Notes under the pieces: model-generated
Databases searched by the model: none
What the model was told of the DNA's origin: nothing
The model's input: the letters and a program-made list of their open reading frames with translations, nothing else
Made by a program: the position numbers and the translations under genes
In this document: piece by piece, positions 46,323 through 57,252 of the stretch
How the letters are laid out: each line of letters opens with the position of its first letter
Position numbering within the stretch: the first letter of the stretch is position 1
From: Inonotus obliquus
Taxonomy: Eukaryota > Basidiomycota > Agaricomycetes > Hymenochaetales > Hymenochaetaceae
Assembly: GCA_032164295.1 (NCBI GenBank)
Contig: JAJHTX010000008.1
Coordinates: 1,798,001 to 1,862,000 of the forward strand
Direction: 5' to 3'
Length of the DNA stretch: 64,000 nt

Positions 46323-47751
46323 ATGTTCAACCGAGCAGCTCTTCTAGCCCTTACTATTTGCGCCGTCGTCCGTGCTCAGCAGGTCGGTACCGTACAGTCT
46401 GAAAACCACCCTTCGCTCTCGTACCAAGAATGCAATGCCAGCGGAAGTTGCACGACGCAGCAAAAGTCCGTCGTTCTTGACTCGAACTGGCGCTGGTTAC
46501 ACGATGTGAACGGTTTCACGAATTGCTACACCGGTAATACGTGGGATACGTCACTCTGCCCTGACCCTGTCGCCTGTGCGAATAACTGTGCCCTGGACGG
46601 CGCAGATTACCAAGGGACATACGGGATCACGACTTCCGGGAATGCGCTGACGCTCAGATTCGTCACGCAATCGCAAACGAGGAACGTCGGTTCTCGCGTG
46701 TATCTACTAGACAACGACAACACGTATAAGATCTTCTCCCTGAAGAATAACGAATTCACCTTCGATGTGGATATGTCTCAGCTGCCGTGCGGCCTCAATG
46801 GCGCACTTTACTTTGTCGAGATGGATGCGGACGGTGGACAGTCGAGGTTCCCAAATAACAATGCTGGCGCGAGATACGGAACTGGCTACTGCGATACCCA
46901 ATGCCCACATGATATCAAGTTCATTAACGGCGAGGTAAGTGGCTTTTTGTACTTGGCATCTTCGTATAATGACCGTTCCTCTGCTAAAGGCCAACATCTT
47001 GGACTGGACACCTTCGGACAGCGATCCAAATGCCGGAGGCGGTCGGTATGGAGCCTGCTGCGTTGAAATGGACATCTGGGAAGCGAACTCGATGGCCGCC
47101 GCGTATACTCCCCACACTTGCAGCGGCTCCCAGGGCCAGACTCGTTGCGAATCACCCACCGAATGCGGCGACTCACCCGACTTCAGGTACCAAGGCATCT
47201 GCGACAAGGACGGTTGCGACTTCAACTCGTTCCGATTGGGCGAGAAGTCCTTCCTTGGTCCTGGTCTGACGGTTGACACGAACCAGAGAATTACTGTTGT
47301 AACGCAATTCTTGACGGCGGATGGCACGTCAACGGGCCCGTTGACCGAGATTCGTCGCGTGTACGTCCAGAACGGACAAGTCATCGAGAACTCGAGGGCG
47401 AATATCCCAGGCTTGGATCCGTACGATTCTATCTCCGATCAGTTTTGCGCGGACCAGAAACAAGTCTTCGGTGATACGAATAGCTTCTCGGAAAGGGGAG
47501 GACACGCTGCGATGGGCGAATCGTTCGACCGTGGTGCTGTGCTCGTTATGAGTATTTGGGATGACCATGCGGCGCACATGCTGTGGCTCGATAGTAACTA
47601 TCCGACGGATGCTGATCCAAGCGTTCCTGGTGTCGCACGCGGCAATTGCTCGACGTCGTCTGGTGATCCTTCCGAAGTCGAGTCGCAGTTCCCGAATGCT
47701 CAGGTCGTATTCTCCAACATCAAGTTCGGACCCATTGGATCTACTTTTTAA
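46323..47751 (+). CDS. Secreted GH7 cellobiohydrolase without CBM
   Basis: Exons 46323-46934 and 46990-47751 give 457 aa. A signal peptide of 18 aa ends ...VVRA, and the mature protein starts QQVGT, as in many fungal Cel7 enzymes. The catalytic motif [12 protein letters not shown] places E230 (nucleophile), D232 and E235 (acid/base), which are 212, 214 and 217 in mature numbering. Many paired cysteines of the family are present (for example [18 protein letters not shown] and QLPCGLNG). The enzyme releases cellobiose from cellulose chain ends, probably from the reducing end as in other Cel7A enzymes. The protein ends [13 protein letters not shown] with no linker or CBM1, so it is a single-module enzyme. 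Expression is probably induced on cellulose. A GH7 endoglucanase is less likely, because the loops on both sides of the tunnel appear full length. Confidence 0.93.
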
Positions 47752-48065
47752 ATAGTCGATCAGTTTGCAGCCTGCGTAGTTACATAGATGCAAAGGTATC
47801 TCGGATGTAATGTCCGTACAAAAGCTGATGGTTGAGTATCCCTCATTGTTACCCCGCTCTACCTGTATATATCTGTATGCTGTTATATGCAGCCAGTGAA
47901 CCCAATGGATGTTAAGTAATCTCTTCGGAGTTCAAAATATGACGCGTTGGGATCACGAGACGTGTCTCCACCTTTCGCCGCTCGACCCAATGACGTAGGC
48001 ATTGACCGCCTTTCAAAAATAAATAAATATCATGTCCCCTGCTCTCATCTTCAACAGAAACCACC
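47752..48065. other. Intergenic spacer
   Basis: This 314-bp spacer holds the 3' end of the GH7 gene and the promoter of a small membrane protein gene. Nothing else is recognisable. Confidence 0.45.
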
Positions 48066-48704
48066 ATGTCTACGCGTCAACGAACTTCTCAGCAGTCCAG
48101 CGACCTTCCACCCAAGAGACAAGGCAAAGTCGTTCGACACGACGTCTCGAAGCCATTGCAGACAGTTAGCCTCTCGCGCGTCGTGCACGTCCTGACCATC
48201 TTTGCGGTTTTATTCACTGCCTTCTATGCGTATCGTATTACTCAGTGGAAAGCCGAAGCTGGAGGATGGTGGAATCTTTTGATGGGGAAGCGACCGCCGC
48301 ATTTGAACGTACAGCATAATGGCCCGTATTCCAGTGCGAATGGCGGTGGAGCAATCCCTCGTGCGAATGGAGGGGATGTTGCGCTTGAGAATCATATTCA
48401 TTCTATTGCGTCTATCCTTGGTATGCAACCTACCGATATCGCATCTGCTTTATCCAACGCAGTACACCAACACGTCGCACCAAAGTCCATCTCCTCGCTT
48501 TCTTCGTCGGTATCTTCTTCCGCTTCTGCAGCGGGTGCTACAGCTCCGATCGCAAATATTCTCTTTGATCAATCTGGCGATGTCGGAGATGCAAATGCGA
48601 ACTCGGGTCCAGGAAAGGATGAGAGTGTTGTGGATAAGGCTGGGACTGTGGCGAAAGCGGTAGAGGCTCTTGTTGGACTTGACGGGCCGATCATGGCTGA
48701 TTGA
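48066..48704 (+). CDS. Small single-pass membrane protein, unknown function
   Basis: A single exon encodes 212 aa, with ATG in good context (ccaccATG). A basic N terminus of about 37 aa is followed by one membrane segment at 38-58 (VVHVLTIFAVLFTAFYAYRI) and a hydrophilic remainder. The latter is rich in Ser, Ala and Gly with an amphipathic stretch (HIHSIASILGMQPTDIASAL). There is no cleavable signal peptide, so it is probably anchored in the ER or another internal membrane with the N terminus outside the lumen. I do not recognise a family. Codon use and the lack of stops suggest a real, expressed gene. Confidence 0.65.
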   Translation: MSTRQRTSQQSSDLPPKRQGKVVRHDVSKPLQTVSLSRVVHVLTIFAVLFTAFYAYRITQWKAEAGGWWNLLMGKRPPHLNVQHNGPYSSANGGGAIPRANGGDVALENHIHSIASILGMQPTDIASALSNAVHQHVAPKSISSLSSSVSSSASAAGATAPIANILFDQSGDVGDANANSGPGKDESVVDKAGTVAKAVEALVGLDGPIMAD

Positions 48705-49667
48705 TTATATCGTATAGATGGGAGTCGGCGTAGAGCCCGAGTTTGTTGGTTGACACACCAGAGTAAGTTTTACTGTTTTAGCTAGCTTTTATGATGAAGG
48801 CTTATTCAGTTATTTCGCTTGCAGGCTTTACATGGGCTTCGTCTATCTGCTTCAGTATGACGGAGTTCGTATACCTGTCGCATCAAATTTTTATCATTTT
48901 CCACCGTACTTTTTTGCAAGAATTTATATCTGTTGCGTTGCTGAGGTTTGGGTGTGCGATCCGTCTCTTTTTCTTCAGTCGATTATCAAGGCAAGGACGA
49001 GATCAAGAGTTTGGGTCACACAAGCTTCCGAGCGAGGAGGCAATTATTTCACTTGACTTCTCCGGGTTCCACGAGTAATACAGCGTAGTTATCTCCAGCC
49101 ACCTGATGTCTTGTCTTGGTCGTGCGTTTCCCACTGCAAGTTGGTTTGCTATCATACGAAACATACGTCGAAGACTCGTGGTCTTGCTGACGCTACCCAC
49201 AGACGTTTCGGCATCTTGGTCGGCGTGCACTTGATCATGTAGTACGTACCCGACTCCTGCAAGGTAGACGTCGCTTGACTGGCAAACTGTTTTTACGCAT
49301 CTGGAGTTGCGTCTTTTGATTCTTTTCCTATTTTCAGGCACAGTGTCTAACTATCGACGTGTTTTCCGCGTGTTTCAGAGGACAGAGGAATAGTAAGTCG
49401 GAATTCGAGTATGAAGGATATTCTGGCTCTTCATCCATTGTGTCGAAATGAGGAACTCGTTAGATATGGCCTCCTTGAATTGAAAACATAGTTTAAGTCC
49501 GGTGCAGAGCAGCACGTGCCGAGAACTCTGTACAGACGGCAATATCCCGCTCACCTGATCCTGATTCGTCCGTGTCCGTGTGGACCTTATCTCAACCCCA
49601 AGCTCCACCACCCATCATCACCTATACAACCTCCCAACATGAGCACCCCCCATCTCCTGCTCACAAC
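48705..49667. other. Intergenic region
   Basis: A stretch of 960 bp without a recognisable gene; the open frames are short and lie in T-rich sequence. It contains the promoter of the Crinkler-like gene. The leader just before the start is pyrimidine-rich (49590-49667) and open in frame, but has no earlier in-frame ATG. Confidence 0.45.
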
Positions 49668-50338
49668 ATGCCTCCTCCCGCCACAGACCCCCTCAAAATC
49701 TGGTGCCTCCTCATTGATAACGAACGGAAGGCTGGAGACGAATTCAGTGTTAGGCTTCAACCCAATGCAACGATCGAGAACTTGAAAGAGGCGGTCAAGG
49801 AGGAGCAATCAGATGTCCTCATTGTTCCCAGAACACTCACCGTGTGGAGATGCAGGGACCCCGAAATCAACCTTAAAGTGATACACCCTGACATCCGTAA
49901 TCAGAAGCTGAAGGAGATTTTCCAGAAAGAGGAGAAAGTCGCTTGGGTCAGTCCAACCTTGGAGGTAGAACAGTTCAAAGATGCGACACTACTTGTCGAG
50001 GTTCCCGGTGCGTTGCGCTTCTTCCTCTCTTCAAGATGAAGCTCAACTTCGATTCCAGCATCTGAAGGCAGACGGGGTGAGTCATTCAGCAGAGTTCGAG
50101 CGTCGCCATTGATATCGTGCGAGCTAACGCACTCTTGGTTTCAGGCACGCCGGAGATGACACCCTTCAGACGTCCTTTCGTGGAGAACAAGTATAGTACA
50201 CCCTTCACCTTTACTATTCGCCGTCGCATTGGCTCTGCTAAGCCGGAATGGCCGTCTGTATGCAATCTGAACCAATATCTCAAACTTAATGATCTCCCGA
50301 AATTCATCAAGGACGTACTTAGTGGAAATGCCGAGTGA
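49668..50338 (+). CDS. Crinkler-type N-terminal domain protein
   Basis: Exons 49668-50007 and 50145-50338 give 177 aa. Residues about 8-75 have the ubiquitin-like header fold of Crinkler (CRN) proteins: PLKIWCLLIDNE, FSVRLQPNATIENLKEAVKEE and LTVWRC. CRN headers were first described in oomycete secreted effectors, but related genes occur in many basidiomycetes and may act inside the cell. The C-terminal half (TPFRRPFVENKYSTPFTFTIRRRIG and onward) has no nuclease or kinase domain that I can see, so the protein is short compared with full CRNs. No signal peptide is present. The intron is long (137 bp) for this window. An alternative with an extra exon would need a 28-bp intron and was rejected. 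Confidence 0.65.
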
Positions 50339-50572
50339 CGAAATGAAACTTGAGATGTGTTGCGTCCTTTACGAAATTCACTGATCCTCAACTACATTTC
50401 TAAACTTCCATCACAACCTAAGATGTCGCTCATTTCCTGACGAATCCTATAATGTAGACCCCACATTCGCACATCATACGGCAGATGATTCAAGCTTGTA
50501 TTATTCTAGCCTTGTTTCTTCCACAGCAAAGCACGTGTGCACAACAGTTTGGAAAGAAGACACCTACGTCGT

Positions 50573-50650
50573 CCATAAGAATCTTAGGAGGACGCACGGG
50601 CTCCGTCTGGTCAGTCGCATCAACGCCCGATGGAAAGAGCATTCACCGCG
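50573..50650 (+). pseudogene. WD40-repeat scrap
   Basis: The frame reads RILGGRTGSVWSVASTPDGK, which resembles one blade of the WD40 repeats common in fungal NACHT/NLR-like proteins (GHTGSVWSVAFSPDGK). Neighbouring blades are missing, the Trp-Asp end is lost and the frame stops soon after. I infer a small leftover of a WD40 gene; chance similarity is possible. Confidence 0.4.
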
Positions 50651-50700
50651 TGTCGAGTAGGGGGTGGCATAAAATGAAAATATATCCCCTATTTTGACCT

Positions 50701-51029
50701 ATTGAGTCAAAGTGCTTTTGGTTCGGGAGGTCCATGTTTGAGATCTGGTACTCCTACGATTTTGTGTTATTCTTACGCAAACGATCAGTAGGACGTTTGG
50801 GTATACTGAACCTCCGAGTTTATCAGGAGATTTGAGTTCAGGACTGATCAACCCATTCCAATTCTCACGGTATTTCTCCTTTTCCTTTCTTTATAGTTAT
50901 AGTTGTGTTTGGTGCTGGTGCGATCAGAAAATATTTATGTACTGTGCTTTCCATTTGGTGCTTAGGACAATTTTGACGACGTTTTTCCCTGGTTTGCCGC
51001 AAATTTCACTGTTGGCGAGAAGTTTGTGA
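50701..51029 (+). pseudogene. Decayed 3' end of a rhamnogalacturonase gene
   Basis: This stretch matches the last two exons of the intact rhamnogalacturonase gene at 51348-53123, but on the opposite strand. The fragments [27 protein letters not shown] and [14 protein letters not shown] align in order with the intact C terminus. A frame change and a stop lie near 50790. The exon 7/8 intron is still visible: donor gtattt at 50870 and acceptor cttag ending at 50965. The final stop codon is at 51027-51029. Nothing 5' of the C-terminal region is present. The two copies sit tail to tail about 320 bp apart. Confidence 0.8.
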
Positions 51030-51347
51030 TCGAAAGGATGTTCTCGTGGATACTGGGATCTAATGCCTGTAATTATACCTTTATCCTGTACGAGTGAATG
51101 AAATGAACATTACATCCCCGTTCTTTCTTTATCTTCCGCACGGAAGAATTGAGTCCCAGAGGTCTTTCCTAAAAGAATTGCGAAGCACAAACGCGGGCCG
51201 CCTTTGCGTCACTTGCCTCCAACTTATACATGAGAAACATAGTCTATAAAGGCTAACAACACACACACATGGAGAGCAATGAAAATAAGCATGACGTCAA
51301 CTTGACTCAAGCCCATTCATCCATTCATTAGAACATATAGCATCGCA
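51030..51347. other. Spacer between tail-to-tail rhamnogalacturonase copies
   Basis: This 318-bp stretch separates the end of the relic from the stop codon of the intact gene. It contains a short ac repeat near 51261-51269. No gene or inverted repeat long enough to explain the duplication was noticed. Confidence 0.5.
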
Positions 51348-53123
51348 TTACTTGTTCTTTGCCAGCGGAGAGATCTGCGGTAGACCAGGGAAGAACGTCG
51401 TCGGGATCGTCCTATACACATAACAAGGAAATAAATGCGAGTCAGAATTTGATGGTCCCGCGGAGCGAAACAAGGACGAGGCGACTTACGGGATAGGAAT
51501 TGGCGAGTTAGTCGCAAAGCCTTGAGTCAAGTCACCAGATAGACTTGGTGGTGTAGTGAACGCAGCTGGTCTACTAATGGTAGTTGTAGCCTCAGCGTAC
51601 TGAGTAGGCGTACCAGACCTCAAGCATGCTCCAGATCCAAAAGCACTTCGGCATTTGTTGATAGCTTGGTCCGTGTCAGACCAAAGGTTGACGTTGGAGA
51701 GTGTTATGCCCGTGCAAGGAGCTCCATCGGCGCAGAGGATTTGAATCGGAGCGCGTTGGACCCCGTTTACGACGGAGCCGTCCCAGTTCTATTTTCATTC
51801 ATATCACGAGATTCTTCAGTACCATAGTCAAATGAGAAAAAGGAAGAAGTTACATCGAATTGAATGTTGCTAAGCTGCACACCATTACCCGCAGCAGTAC
51901 TCTGACTGCTCCAGTATTGATCAATGTTCAACCCATATGCGGTTCCTCTAGAAAGGAAGTTCTGGAATTGCACGTTTCGGACGTAACCACTTCCGCCATT
52001 GGACTTGATCATAAATATCTGGTTCCCTCCATTCGTATAAACATTGCGGTAGACGACATTTTCAATGGCGGTATCGGCGCCGAGAGATCCGATTGCGGAT
52101 CCGCCGGACTGGTTACACCAAATACGTTCGACTAGGATGTTGGATGCTGGAGACTTGACGGTGACGCATTCGTCGCGGTTGGTAACCTCGATATCGTGGA
52201 TCCAGTAGTTGTTGCCTAGAATAATAAGCGCCTTGAGTGACGAGTGAAATGATACTGAGATATCTCACCCCAGACATCTATACCGTCGGAGCCTCCAAGG
52301 TTGGTACCGCGGATAGCCATGTTGTATAATTCACCATGGTCGCCCTTTTCGATGACTAGGTGGAACTCGGGAGCTTATACATTGCAGGTTAGCTAAAAGT
52401 GTAGCCGAGGACCAACGGGGTAACAGGTACGGCTTACAATCGACCAAGATGATATCATGGACCGAGTAGTTACTTGAGTTAATCACACGAAGGAGACGGG
52501 GTCTAGGCGACGAGAAATTGACCCAATATTCAGGTCAGCTCATTTCGCAAGAAGGAAGATGACCGACCCGTTGTTCCTGCATTGGTATCCATTACCCTGG
52601 ATCGTACCCGCGCTGGTGCTCGAGAAAAACTCAAAGTCATTCGCATTTTGAATTGCAATCATGTTTCCACCGGAAGTACCTGATAAAAAAGTAATAAATT
52701 TCAGTTCAAGGGTATCTATAGGTGAAAGAAACAACACACTTGTACGAGTGATGACGCCGTCCAGCTGGAAGGCCCACTTCGTACCGTGGCTTAGTGTTTG
52801 CCATGTCTGCATATTATAGTTGCCTGGCGGAACATAGAGTGTTGCGCCGTCAGGGTGATTCTGTACACAATTCGTGAAAGCGTTGCCAATAGCAGGTCCA
52901 ATATCCTAAAGCAGGCGGGAGGTGTGTTAGAGCACTGCCGATCCGCTCGAGTCGAGAAGGGACCTACGCTAGAACCGATGGATCCGCCGTAATCAAGCAC
53001 GTTACATATCGTCCTTTGCTTCTCGGATAGCGAAGACGTGGGTCCCACACTACCCGAAAGTTGCGCCAGTACACTGGGCAAGGCAAGCACGAGAGCGGAG
53101 AGCAAAGCAAGGCCGAAAGCCAT
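51348..53123 (-). CDS. Secreted GH28 rhamnogalacturonan hydrolase
   Basis: Eight exons, high to low: 53123-52968, 52905-52740, 52679-52568, 52502-52438, 52373-52269, 52215-51854, 51788-51490 and 51411-51348, giving 442 aa. A signal peptide of 20 aa ends ...PSVLA before QLSGS. The right-handed beta-helix core closely follows Aspergillus rhamnogalacturonase [36 protein letters not shown] (D216-E217), [12 protein letters not shown] and MIKSNGGSG. The polygalacturonase GHG motif is replaced, as in rhamnogalacturonases. The enzyme cleaves the alternating galacturonic acid-rhamnose backbone of pectin. The C terminus runs [19 protein letters not shown]. It is probably induced on plant wall material. 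The tail-to-tail neighbour is a broken copy of its own 3' end. Confidence 0.92.
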
Positions 53124-53204
53124 AGTATTTTGAATGAGGACAAGAGTTCTGGTCTCAGAGGGCAGTATTAACTTTGGTCCTTATTCCCCGTCCGCTTGGG
53201 AGAC

Positions 53205-53212
53205 TTTTATAT
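53205..53212 (-). promoter_or_regulatory. TATA box of rhamnogalacturonase gene
   Basis: On the minus strand the sequence atataaaa lies about 80 bases upstream of the start codon. The distance is usual for a fungal TATA box. Confidence 0.5.
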
Positions 53213-56200
53213 CTTCATGCGGGGCTTACGGTCATATTTCGCCTTTTTATTATATCTTTCTTGCAGCCGATGGGTAAAAATAGGCGGTTGCGTGAATCCG
53301 CCAGCGTGCTCAGGGAGTATTGCGCACATGATATTAAAACTTCGCTTGCTCCAGCAGAGATCATTTGACCTAGACCTCCCGGGAGCTCAAGCCGAATGGC
53401 TGGTGGTGTGACGGAGTCTCGTGAAATATCACTCGACCAGGGGCGAATTCATGTCATTAGTTCATAATCCCATTTGATGGTATCATAACCGCGCGAGCTA
53501 CTCGCGATGGCAGTATAGCGGCATTTCTCGCGCCGACTAAAGCCCAGAGATGGAGGCCAGAGCCGCAGGGCGGGAATGTGAGGACCTATAATTGAATCGT
53601 GGCGAGTCTTCGATAATATCGAAAGAACCGACATTCAGGATAGAATTCCCGAACAAGGCGAAGAAGCATTGCGTGCAGAACGCGTGCTGGGAACTCAGTT
53701 TAGAAGCCATGAGGAGGTAGCGGAATATTTCCGACGAAGATCCCAGGGATGAAGAACTTGAATGTTGAGCTGACGGCGCAAATAATGGCGATTCGGAGAG
53801 AAACAGCTACGGCAACCAAATTTCATCCACAATGCGGTAAATCTGCACGGAAGACCTGGTAACAATTAAGTCAAGTTATAGTTTGGAGAGACGGATAAAG
53901 TTACGGAGAGCGGAGGTTCATATATGAGAAGTTGAACCACCTCACATAAGTCGATTCGGGCTGCACGGTAACCTGTACGCGCTGCGATGGAGCCTCCCGA
54001 CATTTATTGCAGAGATAAATGTTTGAGACGCACATTAAGGCATCAGTACTAGTGGACTTCCCCGATCCCGCAACCAAGCGCAGGACCAGTACTGCAGTAC
54101 TTAGCGCTCGGAGTAGTATGACGTGTCAACCTACTTGTGCTCATGGGAGAGAAGTTACATTGATATTCAGGATGCTTCTCTGGGATAGTTGGCGGCGAAT
54201 CTGTACGAGACGATCATAAACTTCGACTGGTGCCGGATGCAGCTTCAGTCTGTGTAGACGGTATTTGAAGTTCGAGCACGGCGACTGTGGGCGAATACTC
54301 TGGAAATGAGTGGCAGTCGGCTTAATGATAGTTCCTATTGGAAGAAAAACAGAGATACATAGTATTCTCATTCTCCATTTCTTGGTGGATGCATGAAGGA
54401 ATGAAGAACGACACTCAAGGTCGACCGCATCTGAGGAAGGTAGCGGTGATTGAGCGGAGTGACGAGTTCGGCATTGACCGGTGACTACAACTTTTTCTTC
54501 TCCGTCAGAACGCTCGCAAACAAATTTGAGCAGATTCCTTTGATATGAACTTTCTGGCTTTTTCACTGGCATAAGACTCCAGTATAAGAAAAGTGGTAGG
54601 AGGGTCGTTCATGAGATTCGTCTTTACTGTTCTCTCGTTCTAACGTGTGCGGTGAGCTTCGTGAAACCTAAAAAAATCATCCTAAAACTGAAAACATTAC
54701 GTAGAAGTATTCAAGACTCTAAGAATGTCCAGAATGATTCTATGAAGATACCATTTCAAGCACACGGGATAGATGTCTTCCTCATCTTGCCGAGAATATC
54801 GACCGGAACTGGTCCTATTCTTACAGACATTTCGTCCTCCTTGGGGTCAATCTTAATGCGTTGCATCACACGCAAAAGTGGACCGCCTTATTCTTACTTA
54901 CATATGTCTTCTGGTGCCGCCATTTGAAAGAAGTTCTTCAGATGAGCCAAATTTTTCTCGTCAATGAATCTGATCCGGACGAGCATCCTGGCGGAGATTT
55001 TGAGGTCTCATATTGCCAGCGCATTTGCTTTCGGATTTTCGTTATCGAGCGTCTGGCTCCGTCCGTAAAGACATACCCTTCAAGAGCCACAACGCCGTCA
55101 TTATGGTGGAACCTGCACAGCGGGCCGAGTCATCAACACTTTGGATTTGAATTGATTGTCCGATATCGAAGACAATGAAGTCTTATTCCATTCCCTCGGG
55201 TGCCTTATCAACGATACGCTAACTGGCAGCCACAGGCTCCAAGCCACAAATGACACAACGTGCAGCCACCAAGGCGACAATTTTCACGACTTCGAAATCC
55301 GAGTGCCCGTGACGCGTTAGGCCGCGTTTCGTGGCTTATCAGGGCCGGATACATGTATAAAGCCTGACACATCCCGCACGCTATCCTCACGCTTTCTATC
55401 CGACCTTTTCCCAACTGCTGAAACCCTCCAACCTTCAGGTCCCGGACATAACGGACCTAGGCGGCCTTTTCGCATCTGTCGCTCGGAACTGTTTGCAACC
55501 AACGCAAGTACTGTGAGCTGTACCACTGCGCATCGAATGAACCAGCCGCGTCGTTCTGATCACTTCGACCCGCGTCGCGTTCGAATCCAACTTGCCCTTC
55601 ATGTCGACATTCAGCAGGGGTTCCTTCGGCGCATTCGCTTCTAAGAATGCTCCATTTGCTAGTAACCGCAAAAGGAGCTGAGCTGAGCACTCTTGGCTCA
55701 GTGATCCCCAAGATGGCCGATTACACAGCAGCGTCCACCAAAAGTGCATGCGGCTTTGAATGATATGACGGACTCCATGCATGAGCCTGGGGACGTTAAG
55801 GGTTGAGCAACAGAGGGTATGGCAGAACAAAGTTGATTTATTGTTAATTTATTTGGGTGGGTGGGTGGCTCGGACGCTTTTTTCGCGCCTTTTCTCTCTT
55901 CGTTTTGGGTCTTTGGTATTTATGTTCTTCCTTGTCTTCTTCGCTCCGTTTCATCTTTTCTTTCTTTTCCGTCTCTCTTCCATTTCCGTCTCTCTTATTA
56001 TTATTTATTGTTTTCCAGTTCTTGTCTCCCCATTGCTTTCCATTCCTACGTTTTTCCTTTCTTTCTGGACGTTATCTTCCGGACCTTCATTATTGTGTAT
56101 TTGTGCGCTCACCTATTCTCCCACTCTATGGGCTTTTTTCATCCAGTATGTCTCCCTTCTTCCTTTATGCTTCTGTCATCTCCCATTCGCATTTCTACGT

Positions 56201-56505
56201 CTACTTCCTTCTTTTAGTCATTTCGTAACTTATCACTGATTTGATTATTTTCTCTTTCTCTTCAGTTTTTCTCCCTCGCTTCCATTTCAACTTTGTTCTA
56301 TTTATATCGGTCCATCCGACCCTACATAAGTGCCAATATATGCCATCTTTTATGCGTATTCTAGCTTTGCAGGTCAAGTGTGGGTTGCATAGAATTACTC
56401 GGTCGAGGGTGACTTTCTGAGCACTAAAAGCCAAGATCAGTTACATAAGCAGATGATATCTAATCAAGCGAGAGTTGATAGCTGACTTTTTTTTACTTTT
56501 AAGTA
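53213..56505. other. Gene-free region with pyrimidine-rich tract
   Basis: No gene with family resemblance was found. From about 55850 to 56290 the plus strand is strongly pyrimidine-rich with many ttt/ctt runs, producing three overlapping hydrophobic open frames that I regard as composition artefacts. Short open frames at 54141-55178 lack recognisable motifs. The region ends at the inserted DNA element. Confidence 0.5.
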
Positions 56506-56538
56506 CAGTGGAAATTCCCATAGTGTATATTGTTATAT

Positions 56539-56577
56539 TGCATAAAGGTCATAATGCATAGGCATTTTCCGGGAACG
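56539..56577 (+). repeat. Subterminal direct repeat, left copy
   Basis: This stretch starts tgcataaaggtcataatgca and ends at gggaac. It is matched in the same orientation by 57213-57252 near the other end of the element. Subterminal repeats of this type often bind transposase. Confidence 0.6.
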
Positions 56578-57212
56578 GACTCGGGGAGCGGGGAAATATG
56601 CAAAGTTTGCGAAATTGTATAATGCATAAGGGTTTTGGGCAACTTATGCATTATGAGTGTGAGTTTGCCAGGTGATTTCCCTTTTCTGCGCAACTATTTT
56701 TACACAAAACAAGTCCTCATGTCATTTTATCGAGCAATCCAACTGTACGGTCAATGTTTTGTCAAACATAAAACAGGAGGGAACACCAAAAAAATATTTT
56801 ATTAGGAGCTATGTGGCAGTTCAGACAATTATGGCTCCAATTCAAACCCGCAAAATTTGCCTGTCTGAGTCGAAGGGCAAGAAACATGGTCCGAAGCCCA
56901 AACCCCAAACCGCTAGTTCTGACCGAATTCCAAAATCATCCGCTCATCTACACACAAAGCGAAGCAATCTCACAAAGCAAGCAAAGTTGATGGGTCTATC
57001 AAATTGGTACGTCGTTCTCTTGCCTTGCTCCCACTTCTTATACTCACATCAATCAAAACAAATGTACACTACAGATGCTCCTTGATGATTCCATGCCACT
57101 CATAGTCTCTTAGATATCACAAATACATTGTTTTGCGCGTCCGAAATGAAGGAACAAAGTACCCAAAAACCCACTGAATATATTTGACATAAATTTCCCA
57201 CGCAGGTCAACT

Positions 57213-57252
57213 TGCATAATGGTCATAATGTATGGGCAAAATTCGGGAACCG
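57213..57252 (+). repeat. Subterminal direct repeat, right copy
   Basis: This stretch starts tgcataatggtcataatgta and ends near gggaacc. It is about 80 percent identical by eye to the left copy at 56539-56577, and in the same orientation although the element ends are inverted. Confidence 0.6.

Noticed and set aside
50008..50144. Extra exon inside the Crinkler-like gene intron
   Set aside because: It would need a 28-bp intron, and the usual acceptor would then be out of phase.
55781..56239. Three overlapping Phe/Leu/Ser-rich open frames that look like membrane proteins
   Set aside because: All three frames of one pyrimidine tract are open at once, which is a composition effect rather than coding.
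56832..57085. Independent gene inside the DNA element
   Set aside because: The short Lys/Ser-rich frame is enclosed by the element ends and has no recognisable domain beyond about 60 codons, so it was treated as part of the element.
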